A DNA stretch of 64,000 bases. Origin: Prorocentrum cordatum (taxonomy: Eukaryota; Sar; Dinophyceae; Prorocentrales; Prorocentraceae). Of the stretch, positions 39,661 to 49,800 are shown one piece after another. The translations under genes and the position numbers were made by a program. Positions within the stretch are counted from its first letter, which is position 1, and every line of letters begins with the position of its first letter. The stretch spans positions 1 through 64,000 of the forward strand of contig CAUYUJ010020727.1 of NCBI GenBank assembly GCA_963575745.1, written 5' to 3'. The notes beneath the pieces are model-generated. The model ran no database searches, was not told the origin of the DNA, and was given only the letters and a program-made list of their open reading frames with translations.

Positions 39661-40745
39661 TGGGCGCCGGCGGTAGACCGTCAACCCTTATCGCCGGGGA
39701 CTCGTAGAGCTTCCTGACAGAATATGATGTGGAAAAAACTCCAGAGAATTTCAGCCCAAGCCAGACCTCTCAAGATGACTCTGACAAAAAACATTTTGGA
39801 ACCCAGCTCGAGTGTCAAACCGAGTTCAGACCTCTAAATGCGACAGGCGGACGCGTCTGATGTCTCTGAATCGACGCCTCTGATTTCCAGCCCTGCAGCC
39901 ACCCTACAGCCCGAGCTAAGTGCAGAAACCACCGATTGCAGCTCTCAGGATGATTTCAACAATGCAATAGTTTTCGCGGAGCTAGTTCGAGCAGCAGACC
40001 GAGTTCTGAGCTCTCGGTTCGACAGAAGGACGCGCCTGATGTCTCCAAATCGATTTCTGTGACCAGCTACACTGTAGCCCTACCCCAGCACGAGTTAAGT
40101 GCAGAAAACCGAGAGCACTTCTCAAGATGACTCGAACAATATGCGAATAGGTTTGCGGACCTAGCTCGCGCAGCAGGTCGAGTTCAGAGCTCTCGATTGC
40201 ACAGACAAGCGCGCCATGATCTCAATCAATTTCTGTGACTATGAGCTCTTTAACTGCCCTACAACTCGAGTTAAATACAGAAAACCGAGAGCGTCTGCTA
40301 CGACGACTCGAATAATACGAATAGATTTGCGGATCTAGCTCGGCTAGCAGGCCGAGTTCAGACCTCTGGATCAACAGGCGAACGCGCCTAATATTCTGAG
40401 CCGATTAGTTGTGCTTACCAGCTCTGTAGCTGTCCTGAATCGAGTTATTTTGAGAAAACCGACAGCGCGTATCAAGATAACTCGAAACGGCCGATCCCGC
40501 CGGAGTGCTTTTTGGCAGTGAAAGGTACCCGATCGAGCTGAGATCAAGATGACGAGCGGGAATAAGATCGAATATCGCGGGAAAAAATATTAGAGCTCAA
40601 ACGAATATTTAAATTTGGAGAAAAAATTCAACCGACCCATAGTAGGCCCGTCGAGATTTTTCTTGCCAACTAGCTCTGCAGCGCCCCGGAACTGGCGCCG
40701 GCGGTGAACCGTCAACCTGGTCCCCGCCGGGAAGCTCGTAGAGCT
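39661..40745 (-). repeat. Inverted copy of repeat block
   Basis: Reads on the minus strand as hairpin (39667-39698), end motif (39700-39714), satellite monomers (about 39800-40480), leader (40490-40690) and another hairpin (about 40698-40733). Together with 38183-39210 it forms an inverted repeat with arms of about 1 kb around the 39211-39660 spacer. Arms are diverged, not identical. Confidence 0.75.
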
Positions 40746-42494
40746 CTTTTCACGCGTAAGAAAGCTAGGTCGACATGAAGTTGGTTCCCCCAAGTCTTTC
40801 GATAGTAAATGTGCGCCTACAGAGCTCATATTAAGACAGAGAGGCCCTCAAGATCATTTACAGGTGCGAAAAATCTACTTTGTCAAAATGAATTGTCAAA
40901 TATCTTTCACATGTTCGCAAAACCACCCAAAAGTTGCCACATTGTCCGCCTCGGCCGGGTGGGCCAACTAGCTCCACTCCGCGCCGGAATTCCTCTAGCT
41001 CATCGATAACGAAGAGCTCTACGAGGTACAGCGCTTCGGCAGCGCTGCAGGGGAGCTTCCCAGAGCTCTCCAGGAAAGATACCTCGTAGAGCTCTTCGGC
41101 AAGATGAGCTAAGAGGAATTCGGGCGCAGGTGCAGCTAGTTGGCCGACCCGACCTTAAGAGAGAATGTGGCGACTTGGGGTCGGTTTTTCTATCTTTGTG
41201 CAAAATTTGAAAGTTCGTTTTACAAACAGGTATTTTTCCCACCTGTAGCGGGTTATGCCGCGTCTGCCAGTTAAATTGCCACGTCTGTAGCTGTAATATT
41301 ACTATCAAAAGACTTGAGGGAACCGTCGGCCGTTTCGAGTCATCTTGACACGCGTTGACGGTTTTCTGTACTTAACTCGAGATTTAGGACAGCTACAGAG
41401 CTGATACTTACAGAAACCGATTCATAATCATCGGGCGCGTTCGTCTGTTCCATCGAGAGGTCTGAACTCGGTCTGCTTCTCGAGCTAGGCCCGCAAAACT
41501 ATTTGTAATATACGATCATTTTGACGAGTGTTGTCGGTTTCCCTTAACTGAAGATTTAGAAGAGCTACAGAGCTGGCACGCATATAAACCGACCCAGTAT
41601 CACCCGGCGCAATTTTTCTCGCATCGAGAGGTCCGAACTCGGTCTGGCAGCTAGGTCCACGAAGCGAGGATGCAAAATTTAAAAAACATATTTTCTGATA
41701 TTTCTTCTTCACGCTTGAGAAAGCTTCTTTCGTGTGCTTCGAGCAGCGCCGCGCCAGGATAGAGCTCTACGAGGCTCCCGGCGGTTACCTGGTTGACGGT
41801 TTACCGCCGGGTCCCAGTTTTCCGTCCCGAAAGGTTCTCTTCCCTCTCCGGGTTTTACCTCGTAGAGCTCTTCGGCATCGATGAGCTAGAGGAATTCCGG
41901 CGCGGGGTGCAGCTAGTTGGCCAACCCGGCTCGGGCGGACGATGTGATGACCTGGGGTCGGTTTTTCGAAGATGGCGAGAGATTTTGAAATTCGTGCAGT
42001 GAATCATGGCACTTTCGATGGTGCAATTCTCAGGGCCCTAGCTGCATTATTCTGATCAAAAGACTAGGGGGAACCACCATTGTGTACGACCGAAAAAAGA
42101 TGTCTTTATGTTTGAAGCTAGTATGCAGAAGTTTTTTCTGCTGTTATCTCGACCTGTTCGCTCTACGAGGGTCCCGGCGGTAACCTGGTTGACGGTTTAC
42201 AGCCGGTTCCCAGTTCCCGGAGAGCTCGCTGAGAGCCAAAGGGTTTAAGATTAGAAACCGGACAGTGGTGGTGCCCGCCAGGAGCTCCTCCACGGCGGTC
42301 CACAGGCCTCGCAGAAGCCCCGGCGAGCCGGCAGCGGGTTCGGTGGCGCTGTCCACGCGTGCCTGCACGCGTGCAGGCACGGGTGGAAGCGTTCCTGGCA
42401 GCACTTCGACAGCGCCGCAGGGAAGCACCCCGGCGCTCTCGGGCAAAGATTTCCCTCTCCCGATAGTCTCCTCGCTCTCCGGGTTTTGGATGCT
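40746..42494. repeat. Mixed satellite and module repeats
   Basis: Includes further AGCTCTACGAGGTA pieces (about 41010-41110), the second leader type (41110-41330), two or three diverged satellite monomers (41330-41700), hairpin variants with CCTGGTTGACGGTTTAC loops at about 41780-41812 and 42172-42208, and the GGTGGTGCCCGCCAGGAG module (42260-42340). The final CTCCGGGTTTTGGATGCT abuts the LINE 3 insertion site. No gene seen. Confidence 0.7.
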
Positions 42495-42509
42495 ACCAAG
42501 TTTTCCTCT

Positions 42510-44790
42510 TGTTTGTCGTGGAGGAGCCTCTTGTTTGTGCGGCGTGCTTTCCAGAGGATTTTCGAGCAGGGAGCCTCCAGCCCTGAGACGTGGAGGCAGC
42601 TCAGTATCCAACTTGTGCCGAAGATGCGGGATGCTACACGACTCTCCAACACCAGAGGGATTTGCCTGATCAGTGTGATGAGTAAATGGTACATGGCATG
42701 TGTGTTGCAGTTTATTGATGCATTTCCTGTGAACCGACGGTTGTGCACATACGGATTTGAGAAGGATCAGAAGGTTACTAACGTCACGGCACCACTTTTC
42801 ACATCTTACTAGACATGCAAATGTGTGGGGGAAGGCGGAGTCTATGCACGTGGGAGTCTTGGACATACACAAAGCTTTCGATAATGTCACATTGCACACT
42901 ATCATCAAGGCCATGCTGTACCTGAAGTACCCTGTGTGCCTCATCAGAGCCATTGTGGAGCCCATGCTGGATAACATTGCTACCTTTGAGTTTCAGAACG
43001 TGTGCGGCGATGAGGTGAGATACAACAAATCGGTCCGAACGGGAGGTAAGGAGGGACCCATACTTTTCAATATTGTCTTGGAGGCCATCTGGGGATCTGT
43101 GATTCAGACTTGGGATACCTTAGGATACGGTGTCCGACTGGAAGGGGAGGGGACGGACGGTGCTCTTGTACACCACTTCTTGTGGGCGGACAATGTTACG
43201 CTCTGTGCTGCATCGCAGCCCCAGCTACAACAGATGATCGGTATGATGACGGTAACACTCAGACGGGCAGGGATGGACTGGAAGGAGGACTCTTTGGCGT
43301 ATGTACTTTTTGGCCAGACGTACACAGGTGGCGATCCGCCGCTGCTCTGCCCGCTCTCGCCAGCCATCTGTGCGATTTCTGGAGATGAGGATCTCCCAGA
43401 GCACTTGCGCTCGACTGTCGTAATGCCGAGGAAGGAGGAGGTGGAGGTACTAGGAGTGAAGCTCAGCTCGGAAATCAAGGGATATCACGGCTTGTATCAT
43501 CGACTGGAGAAAGGGAGGAAGGCCTATTTTGCTGACATCCAGTTTTATCGCTCCAGATCGGTCTCACTCAAAGAGAAGTTTCGCAGGTATGCCGCTCGTG
43601 TGCAGTCTGTGGTGTGCCACGGATGTATAGGCTGGCCGTGCATTCTACGACTGCTGGAGAGGATTAAGGTCTGGGAGGGGAGGTGTCTCAACGGTATGCG
43701 AGGATTACACAAGAGGGAGGAGGAGACGTGGGAGGAGTTCAGGGACAGGACCACACCGAAGTCATACGAGCTATTCTTGCAGGCTGGCCACTGCAGTCTC
43801 CTAGAGAAGGTGGTCCGAGCCAATTTCGAGTTTGCGTTGGAGCTGGCCCAGTTTCATGATCGGGCCTTCGCCTCCACGGACTTGCGTGGGGCACGAGCCT
43901 GGCGTCAGACGCTGCAGGCCATGTTACACTGTGCGGGGGAATGGTCACTACGGAGGGACACACTTGTATCCATGTTCACGGGAGCCAGGAGGAGGGAAGG
44001 TACGAGGAGAGTGGGAGGGAGAGCGCATGCAAGCACTGACAGCTGGCATTGTCTTATGCTGGCGGCGAGTGGTAATTTACGCTGGTTCAGCATCAAGTGG
44101 AATGCGACGGACTGGTGGAATGTAGTTGCGTGCATGACAAAAATACAGCCTCGATGGGAGCCCATCTTCAGGAAACCGCCCTGTGCTCCTTGCCCTGTGG
44201 ATACGTGGGACTCCCCTGAGGACTCCGACAGGCTCGCTCGTAGGATTGCCCACGGATATAACAACGAAGCTGTCTGGCAGGAGGGCTCGGAGAGCTCATT
44301 GTTGGTTGAAATGACTGGTGATAGTATGTGTGTGGTGAACTGGGCCCGAGGGATCTGGGAATGCCGTGATCGTTCGTACCGCAGGAGAGTGCACGGTCTA
44401 CAAAACGATATGAATCAACTGGCGGAGGATTACGACATCAGGTGTGCCACTGTAGGGACGGATCCGTGGAAGCATATCTACAGAGAGTTCAATTGTGTTG
44501 CGGATGAGTTGACTTGGGAGGCGAGGAGGGGAAGGACGGGAAGATGGATTGACTTCAGATATTTACGACAACAGAGACATTGTATCAAACGTATCCGTGG
44601 AGGATGGGACGGTGGCGTGAGTGTTGAAGGCTCTGCTCTAGGTTGCTATGTGGAGGTCTCATTTGGGGACAACCACTGGCGACGAGTTTTCCAGGAGGCT
44701 TCTTTACTCCCTCTGGGGGCCACTGTTACAGATAGCGAGCTCACAGCTTGTGAACGCCCTGCTCCAAGGTGTTCGGCAGATTATCTCTGA
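42510..44790 (+). pseudogene. LINE 3 ORF2 fragment, RT and RNase H
   Basis: A first part (about 42510-42785) reads SSPETWRQLSIQLVPKMRDA and SVMSKWYMACVLQFIDAFPV. A frameshift near 42785 leads to LTRHANVWGKAESMHVGVLD with DIHKAFDNV (RT motif A), VRTGGKEGPILFN and FLWADNVTL (WADN 43183-43194). The post-RT region RRYAARVQSVVCHG and a linker follow. RNase H is permuted: VEMTGDSMCVVNWA (Asp 44320), REFNCVADELT, GGWDGGVSVEGS (Asp 44608), TVTDSELTACE (Glu 44737). A last 1-nt shift just after the Glu moves the natural ending LVNALLQGVRQIISEIL to another frame. Truncated and shifted, so non-functional. Confidence 0.8.
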
Positions 44791-44895
44791 GATCCTCGGG
44801 CCTCCAACCCCAAAGAGGTTGAGAGGGCGTGAGGGACCCTAGGGACTCTGCACGGCTAGGGCGCACGCGCCCTGTGTAGCCGACCCCAACACCCA
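42510..44895 (+). mobile_element. LINE 3: 5'-truncated LINE with 15-bp TSD
   Basis: Flanked by identical 15-bp copies of ACCAAGTTTTCCTCT at 42495-42509 and 44896-44910. After the right copy, the interrupted repeat CCCGATAGTCTCTTCGCTCT resumes. The 5' end lies inside the RT domain, so endonuclease and ORF1 are missing: a typical incomplete target-primed reverse transcription product. The 3' end is A/C-rich (CCCCAACACCCA). The target differs from the hairpin but shares ACCAAG at the cut. Confidence 0.9.
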
Positions 44896-44940
44896 ACCAA
44901 GTTTTCCTCTCCCGATAGTCTCTTCGCTCTCCGGGTTTCG

Positions 44941-44996
44941 GATGCTACCAAGTAGACGCTACCAAGTGGACGCTACCAAGTAGACGCTACCAAGTT
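44941..44996 (+). repeat. Four 14-bp GACGCTACCAAGTA repeats
   Basis: Perfect or near-perfect 14-bp units at 44941-44954, 44955-44968, 44969-44982 and 44983-44996, each containing GCTACCAAG, the sequence at which LINE 3 inserted 45 bp upstream. This gives a cluster of potential LINE target cores. Confidence 0.85.
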
Positions 44997-46190
44997 CCGG
45001 CGCGCTGGAGAGCTTGTTACCAAGAAAAATCCGCAGAGCAGAGCTCGCTGAGAGCTGAAGGGTTTACGATTAGAAGCCGGACAGTGGTGGTGCCCGCCAG
45101 GAGCTCTTTGCACGGCGCTCCACGTTCCCCACAGCGCCTCCGGTGAGCCGGAAACGGGTCCGGAAGAGCTTGCGGTTGCGGGTGCTGTAATAATAACTCG
45201 TAGAGCAAGCTATTGCTGGAAGCTCAAGAGTAATTCGGCGCGCTGGAGAGCTAGTTGGCAAGAAAAAATCTCGTTGGAAATTTTGCTGACTTTTGGTCGG
45301 TTAAAAATTTTGTTCTCAAAATTTGAACGGTCGTTAGAGCTATATTTTTCCCCCTCGATCTTATTCCCGCTCGACATCTTGATCTCAGCTGGATCGGGTG
45401 AATATTACTATCGAAAAGCACTGTGGCGGGATCAGCCGTTTTAAGCCATCTTGATACGCGCTGACGGTTTTCTGAACATAACTCGAGCTTCAGGACAGCT
45501 ACAGAGCTGATAAGCACAGCTAATCGATGTAGACTGATTAGGCGCGTTCGCCTGTCCAATCCAGAGGTCTGAACTCGGTCTGTTAGCCGAGCTAGGTCTG
45601 CAAACCTGTTCGTATTATTGGAGTCATCTTGGCAGAAACTCTCGGTTTTCTGTACTTAACTCGAGCTGTAGGACAGCTACAGAGCTGTTATTTACAGAAA
45701 CCGATTCAGAATCATCAGTTGCGTTTGTCTGTCGAATCAAGAGCTCTGAACTCGGTCTGCTGCCCGATCTAGAATCGCGAAGCTATTCTTATTGGTCGAG
45801 TGATCTTGAGAAGTGCTCTCGGTTTTCTTCACTCATTTCTCGCTGAGGGGGGCTACAATGCTGGTGGTCACAGGAATCGATTTGAAGACATCAGGCGCGT
45901 CCGCCTGTCTAATCCAGAGCTCGGAACTCGGTCTGCTGCGCGAATTAGGTCTGCGAAACTACTGTATTGTTCAGTCATCCTGAGAGGTGCTGTCGGTTTT
46001 TTTGACTTAACTCGGGCTGTAGGGGGGCTGCAGGGCTGGTAATGACAGGAGTCGATTCGCAGACATCAGACGCGTCCGCCTGTCGCATTCAGAGGTCAAA
46101 CAATATTCACTATGAGTCGGAATGTTGGTAGGTGCTGTCGGTTTTTTCAATTTAAGTCGAGCTAGGAAGCTCTACGAGTCTTCCGGCGGT
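44997..46190. repeat. Module, leader and satellite repeats
   Basis: A GGACAGTGGTGGTGCCCGCC module (about 45050-45150), end motif AACTCGTAGAGC (45195), leader (45235-45440) and about four satellite monomers (45440-46150), closing with GGAAGCTCTACGAGT (46165-46179) and the left half of the hairpin. No gene. Confidence 0.75.
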
Positions 46191-46202
46191 AACCAAGATT
46201 GA

Positions 46203-46724
46203 TGCGTTGTGCGTTGGATCCAAGGCTTGTACTTTACTGCCAATGTGCATTATGACAAGATTGTGGGCGGCATTCAGAATAAGTTAGACATTCTAGCTAA
46301 GAGATGTGGTGTGCAGGCGGCCTGTCTTGGGGGACATATCTTCAAGTGGGTATACAGAGAGGACAACACTGCTGCGGATGAGTTAACACACAGAGCTAGG
46401 CAGGGCATTTGTAGAACACGTTTTAGGCATGATTTACTATCCCATATTAAAGCTCACGCTATTCTGATCGACGCCATTCGGGGAAGCTTCGATGGTGGAA
46501 GATCCTATCTGGGTGTAGGCTGTGGCTGGCAGATTGATTTTCATTTGTGCTCCTCTTCTGTTGCTGAGTATCCAGTCACTCTTCCGAGTGGCGTGTGGGA
46601 GCCCAACGTGGCCTCTTCCTCTTTCCTCCTTCCCCCCTCGAGCACTATCACTGCAGCTGAGTTAGAGTCTGCCCGACAACTCCTTTTGGGAGTGGAGGAA
46701 TGCCTGCATTTGGCAGGATACTAG
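46203..46724 (+). pseudogene. LINE 6 RNase H remnant
   Basis: Reads CVVRWIQGLYFTANVHYDKI, then FKWVYREDNTAADELTHRAR (fourth-Asp motif), AIRGSFDGGRSYLGVGCGW (first-Asp motif) and STITAAELESARQLLLGVEE (Glu motif), ending at TAG 46722-46724. The order N..AD, then FDGG, then AEL confirms the permuted arrangement in an independent copy. Initiation is irrelevant, as this is a truncated insertion. Confidence 0.85.
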
Positions 46725-46790
46725 GCCTCCTTGTGTGGCTATCGCCTGGGCGGTGACCCGACCCTGCTGTGGCGGCACGCAATACGCAAA
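46203..46790 (+). mobile_element. LINE 6: short 5'-truncated LINE in hairpin loop
   Basis: A 588-bp LINE 3' end inserted exactly in the loop of the 34-nt hairpin. Flanking duplications AACCAAGATTGA lie at 46191-46202 and 46791-46802; both carry an A where other hairpins have G (AAGATTG for AAGGTTG), which shows they derive from one target. The right half of the hairpin follows (46803-46818). The element starts in RNase H just after the GDS motif and ends in an A-rich tail (CGCAA). It is the clearest single demonstration of target choice in the window. Confidence 0.95.
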
Positions 46791-46802
46791 AACCAAGATT
46801 GA

Positions 46803-49800
46803 CGGTTTACCGCCGGCGCTCAGTTTTTCCTTCGAAATTCAACAATTCGTTTCAGCTCTAGTATTTTTTCCCATGATATTCGATCTTATTTCCGCTCGCC
46901 ATCTTGATCTCAGCTCGATCGGATACCTTTTACTGCCAAAAAGAAGGCGGGCGGGATCGGCCGTTTCAATTCATCTTGACACGCGATGGCGGCTTTCTGA
47001 AGATAACTCGAGCTTTAGGACAGCTACAGAGCTGGTAAGCACAGCTAATCGATTCAGAATGATCAGGCACGTTCGCCTGTTGAATCGAGAGGTCGGTCTG
47101 CTAGCCGAGCTTGGTCCGCAAACCTATTCGTATTATTCGAGTCATCTGAGCAGACGCTCTCGGTTTTCTGTACTGAATTCGAGTAGGGCAACTACAGAGC
47201 TCACAGGCACGAGAATCGATTAGTAATCATCAGGCGCGTTCGTCTGTTGAATCGAGAGCTCTGAACTCGGCCTGCTGCCCGAGCTAGGTTTGCGAAACTA
47301 TTCGTATTGTTCGAGTCACCTTGAGAAGTGCTCTCGATTTTCTGCACTTAACTCGTGCTGGGGAAGGGCTACAGTGCTGCTGGCCACAGAACACGATTTA
47401 GAGACATCAGTCGCGTCCGTCTGTCGAACCTAGAGCTCGGAACTTGGTCTGCTGCTCGAACTAGGTCTGCGAAACTATTGTCTTATTCGAGTAATCCTGA
47501 GAGGTGCTGTCGGTTTTCTGAACTTAACTTGGGCTATAAGGGGGTTTACCGCTGGCGCCCAGTTCCGGGGCGCTGGAGAGCAAGTTGGCAAGACAAATCT
47601 CGACAGACATTATGAGGAATCTTGGTCGGTTGAAAATTTTGTTTTCGAAATTCAACCATTCGTTGGAGCTCTAGTATTTTTTCCCGTGATATTCGATCTT
47701 ATTTCCGCTCGCCATCTTGATCTCAGCTCGATCGGGTACCTTTTACTGCCAAAAAGCACTGCGGCGGGATCGGTCGTTTCGAGTCATCTTGCTTCGGGCT
47801 GTCGGTATACTGAACTTAACTCGTGATATAGGACAGCTACAGAGCTGGTAAGCACACCTTATCGATTCAGAATGATCAGGCGCGTTGGGCTCTTGCAGCC
47901 AGAGGTCTGAACTCGGTCTGCTAGCCGAGCTAGGTCCGCAAACCTATTCGTTTTGTTCGAGTCATCTTGAGAGGTGCTGTTGTTTTTCTCTACTTAACTC
48001 AAGCTATAGGACAGCTACAGGGCTGATACTTACAGAAATTGGTTCAGAATTATCAGTCGCGTTTGTCTGTTGAATCCAGAGCTCTGAACTCGGTCTGCTG
48101 CCCGATCCAGAATCGCGACACTGTTCGTATTGTTCGAGTCTTCTTGAGAGGTGCTGCCAGTTTTCTGCACTTAACTTGCGCTGTAGGGGGGATACAGCGC
48201 TGGTGGTCATAGGAATCGATTTCGAGACGTCAGGCGCGTCCGCCTGTGGAATCCAGAGCTCGGAACTCGGTCTGCTGCCCGAACTCGGTCCGCGAAACTG
48301 TTCGTATTGTTCGAGTCATCCTGAAAGATGCTGTCGGCTTTCTGCACTTAACTCGGGCTGTAGGGGGGCTGCAGGGCTGGTAATTTCACGAGTCGACTCG
48401 CAGACATCAGACGCGTCCGCCTGTCGCATTCAGAGGTCTGAACTCAGTCTGATACTCGAGCTGGGTTTGCCAAACTATTCGTTTTGTTCGAGTCATCTTG
48501 AGAGGTGCTGTCGATTGACGCACGTAACTCGGGCTGTAGGAGAGCTACAGAGCTCGTAGAGAAGACAATCCAGAAGCATCAGGGGGCGTTCGGCCGTTGC
48601 ATCGAGAGGTCTGAAATCGCTTGGGCTGAACAACTATTCGTTCTCTGCAATTTTTTCGACATTATATATTGTCAGGAAGCTCTACGAGTCCCCCGGCGGT
48701 GAGAAAGGTTCACGGTTTACCGCCGGCGCCCAGTATTTTTTCCCGTGATATTCGATCTTATTCCCGCTCGCCATCTTGATCTCAGCTCGATCAGGTGAAT
48801 ATTACTATCGAAAAGCACTGTGGCGGGATCGGCCGTTTTGAGTAATCTTGATACGCGCTGACGGGTTTCTGAACATAACTCGAGCTTTAGGACAGCTACA
48901 GAGCTGGTAAGCACAGCTAATCGATGTAGAATGATTAGGCGCGTTCGCCTGTTGAATCCAGAGGTCTGAACTCGGTCTGTTAGCCGAGCTTGGTCCGCAA
49001 ACCTATTCGTATTATTCGAGTCATCTTGACAGGAACTCTCGGTTTTCTGTACTTAACTCGAGCGGTAGGACAGCTACAGAGCTGATATTTACAGAAACCG
49101 ATTTAGAATCATCAGTTGCGTTTGTCTGTCGAATCCAGAGCTCTGAACTCGGTCTGCTGCCCGATCTAGAATCGCGAAACTATCCGTATTGGTCGAGTCA
49201 TCTTGAGAAGTGCTCTCGGTTTTCTTCACTCAACGCGCTGAGGGGGGCTACAGTGCTGGTGGTCACAGGAATCGATTTGAAGACATCAGGCGCGTCGGCC
49301 TGTCGAATCCAGAGCTCGGAACTCGGTCTGCTGCCCGAATTAGGTCTGCGAAACTACTGTATTGTTCGAGTCATCCTGAGAGATGCTGTCGGTTTTCTGC
49401 ATTTAACTCGGGCTGTAGGGGGGCTGCAGGGCTGGTAATGACAGGAGTCGATTCGCAGACATCAGACGCGTCCGCCTGCCGCATTCAGAGGTCAAAAAAA
49501 TATTCACTATGAGTCGGAATGTTGGTAGGTGCTGTCGGTTTTCTCAACTTAAGTCGAGCTAGGAAGCTCTACGAGTCTCCCGGCGGTAACCAAGGTTGAC
49601 GGTTTACCGCCGGCGCCCAGTTCCGGGGCGCTGGAGAGCTAGTTGGCAAGAAGAATCTCGACGGACCTTTTGCTGACTTTCGGTCGGTTGAAAATTTCGT
49701 TCTCGAAATTCAACCATTCGTTAGAGCTCTAGTATGTTTTCTGACCATATTCGATCTTTTTCCCGCTCGCCATCTTAATCTCAACTCGATCGGGTAATTA

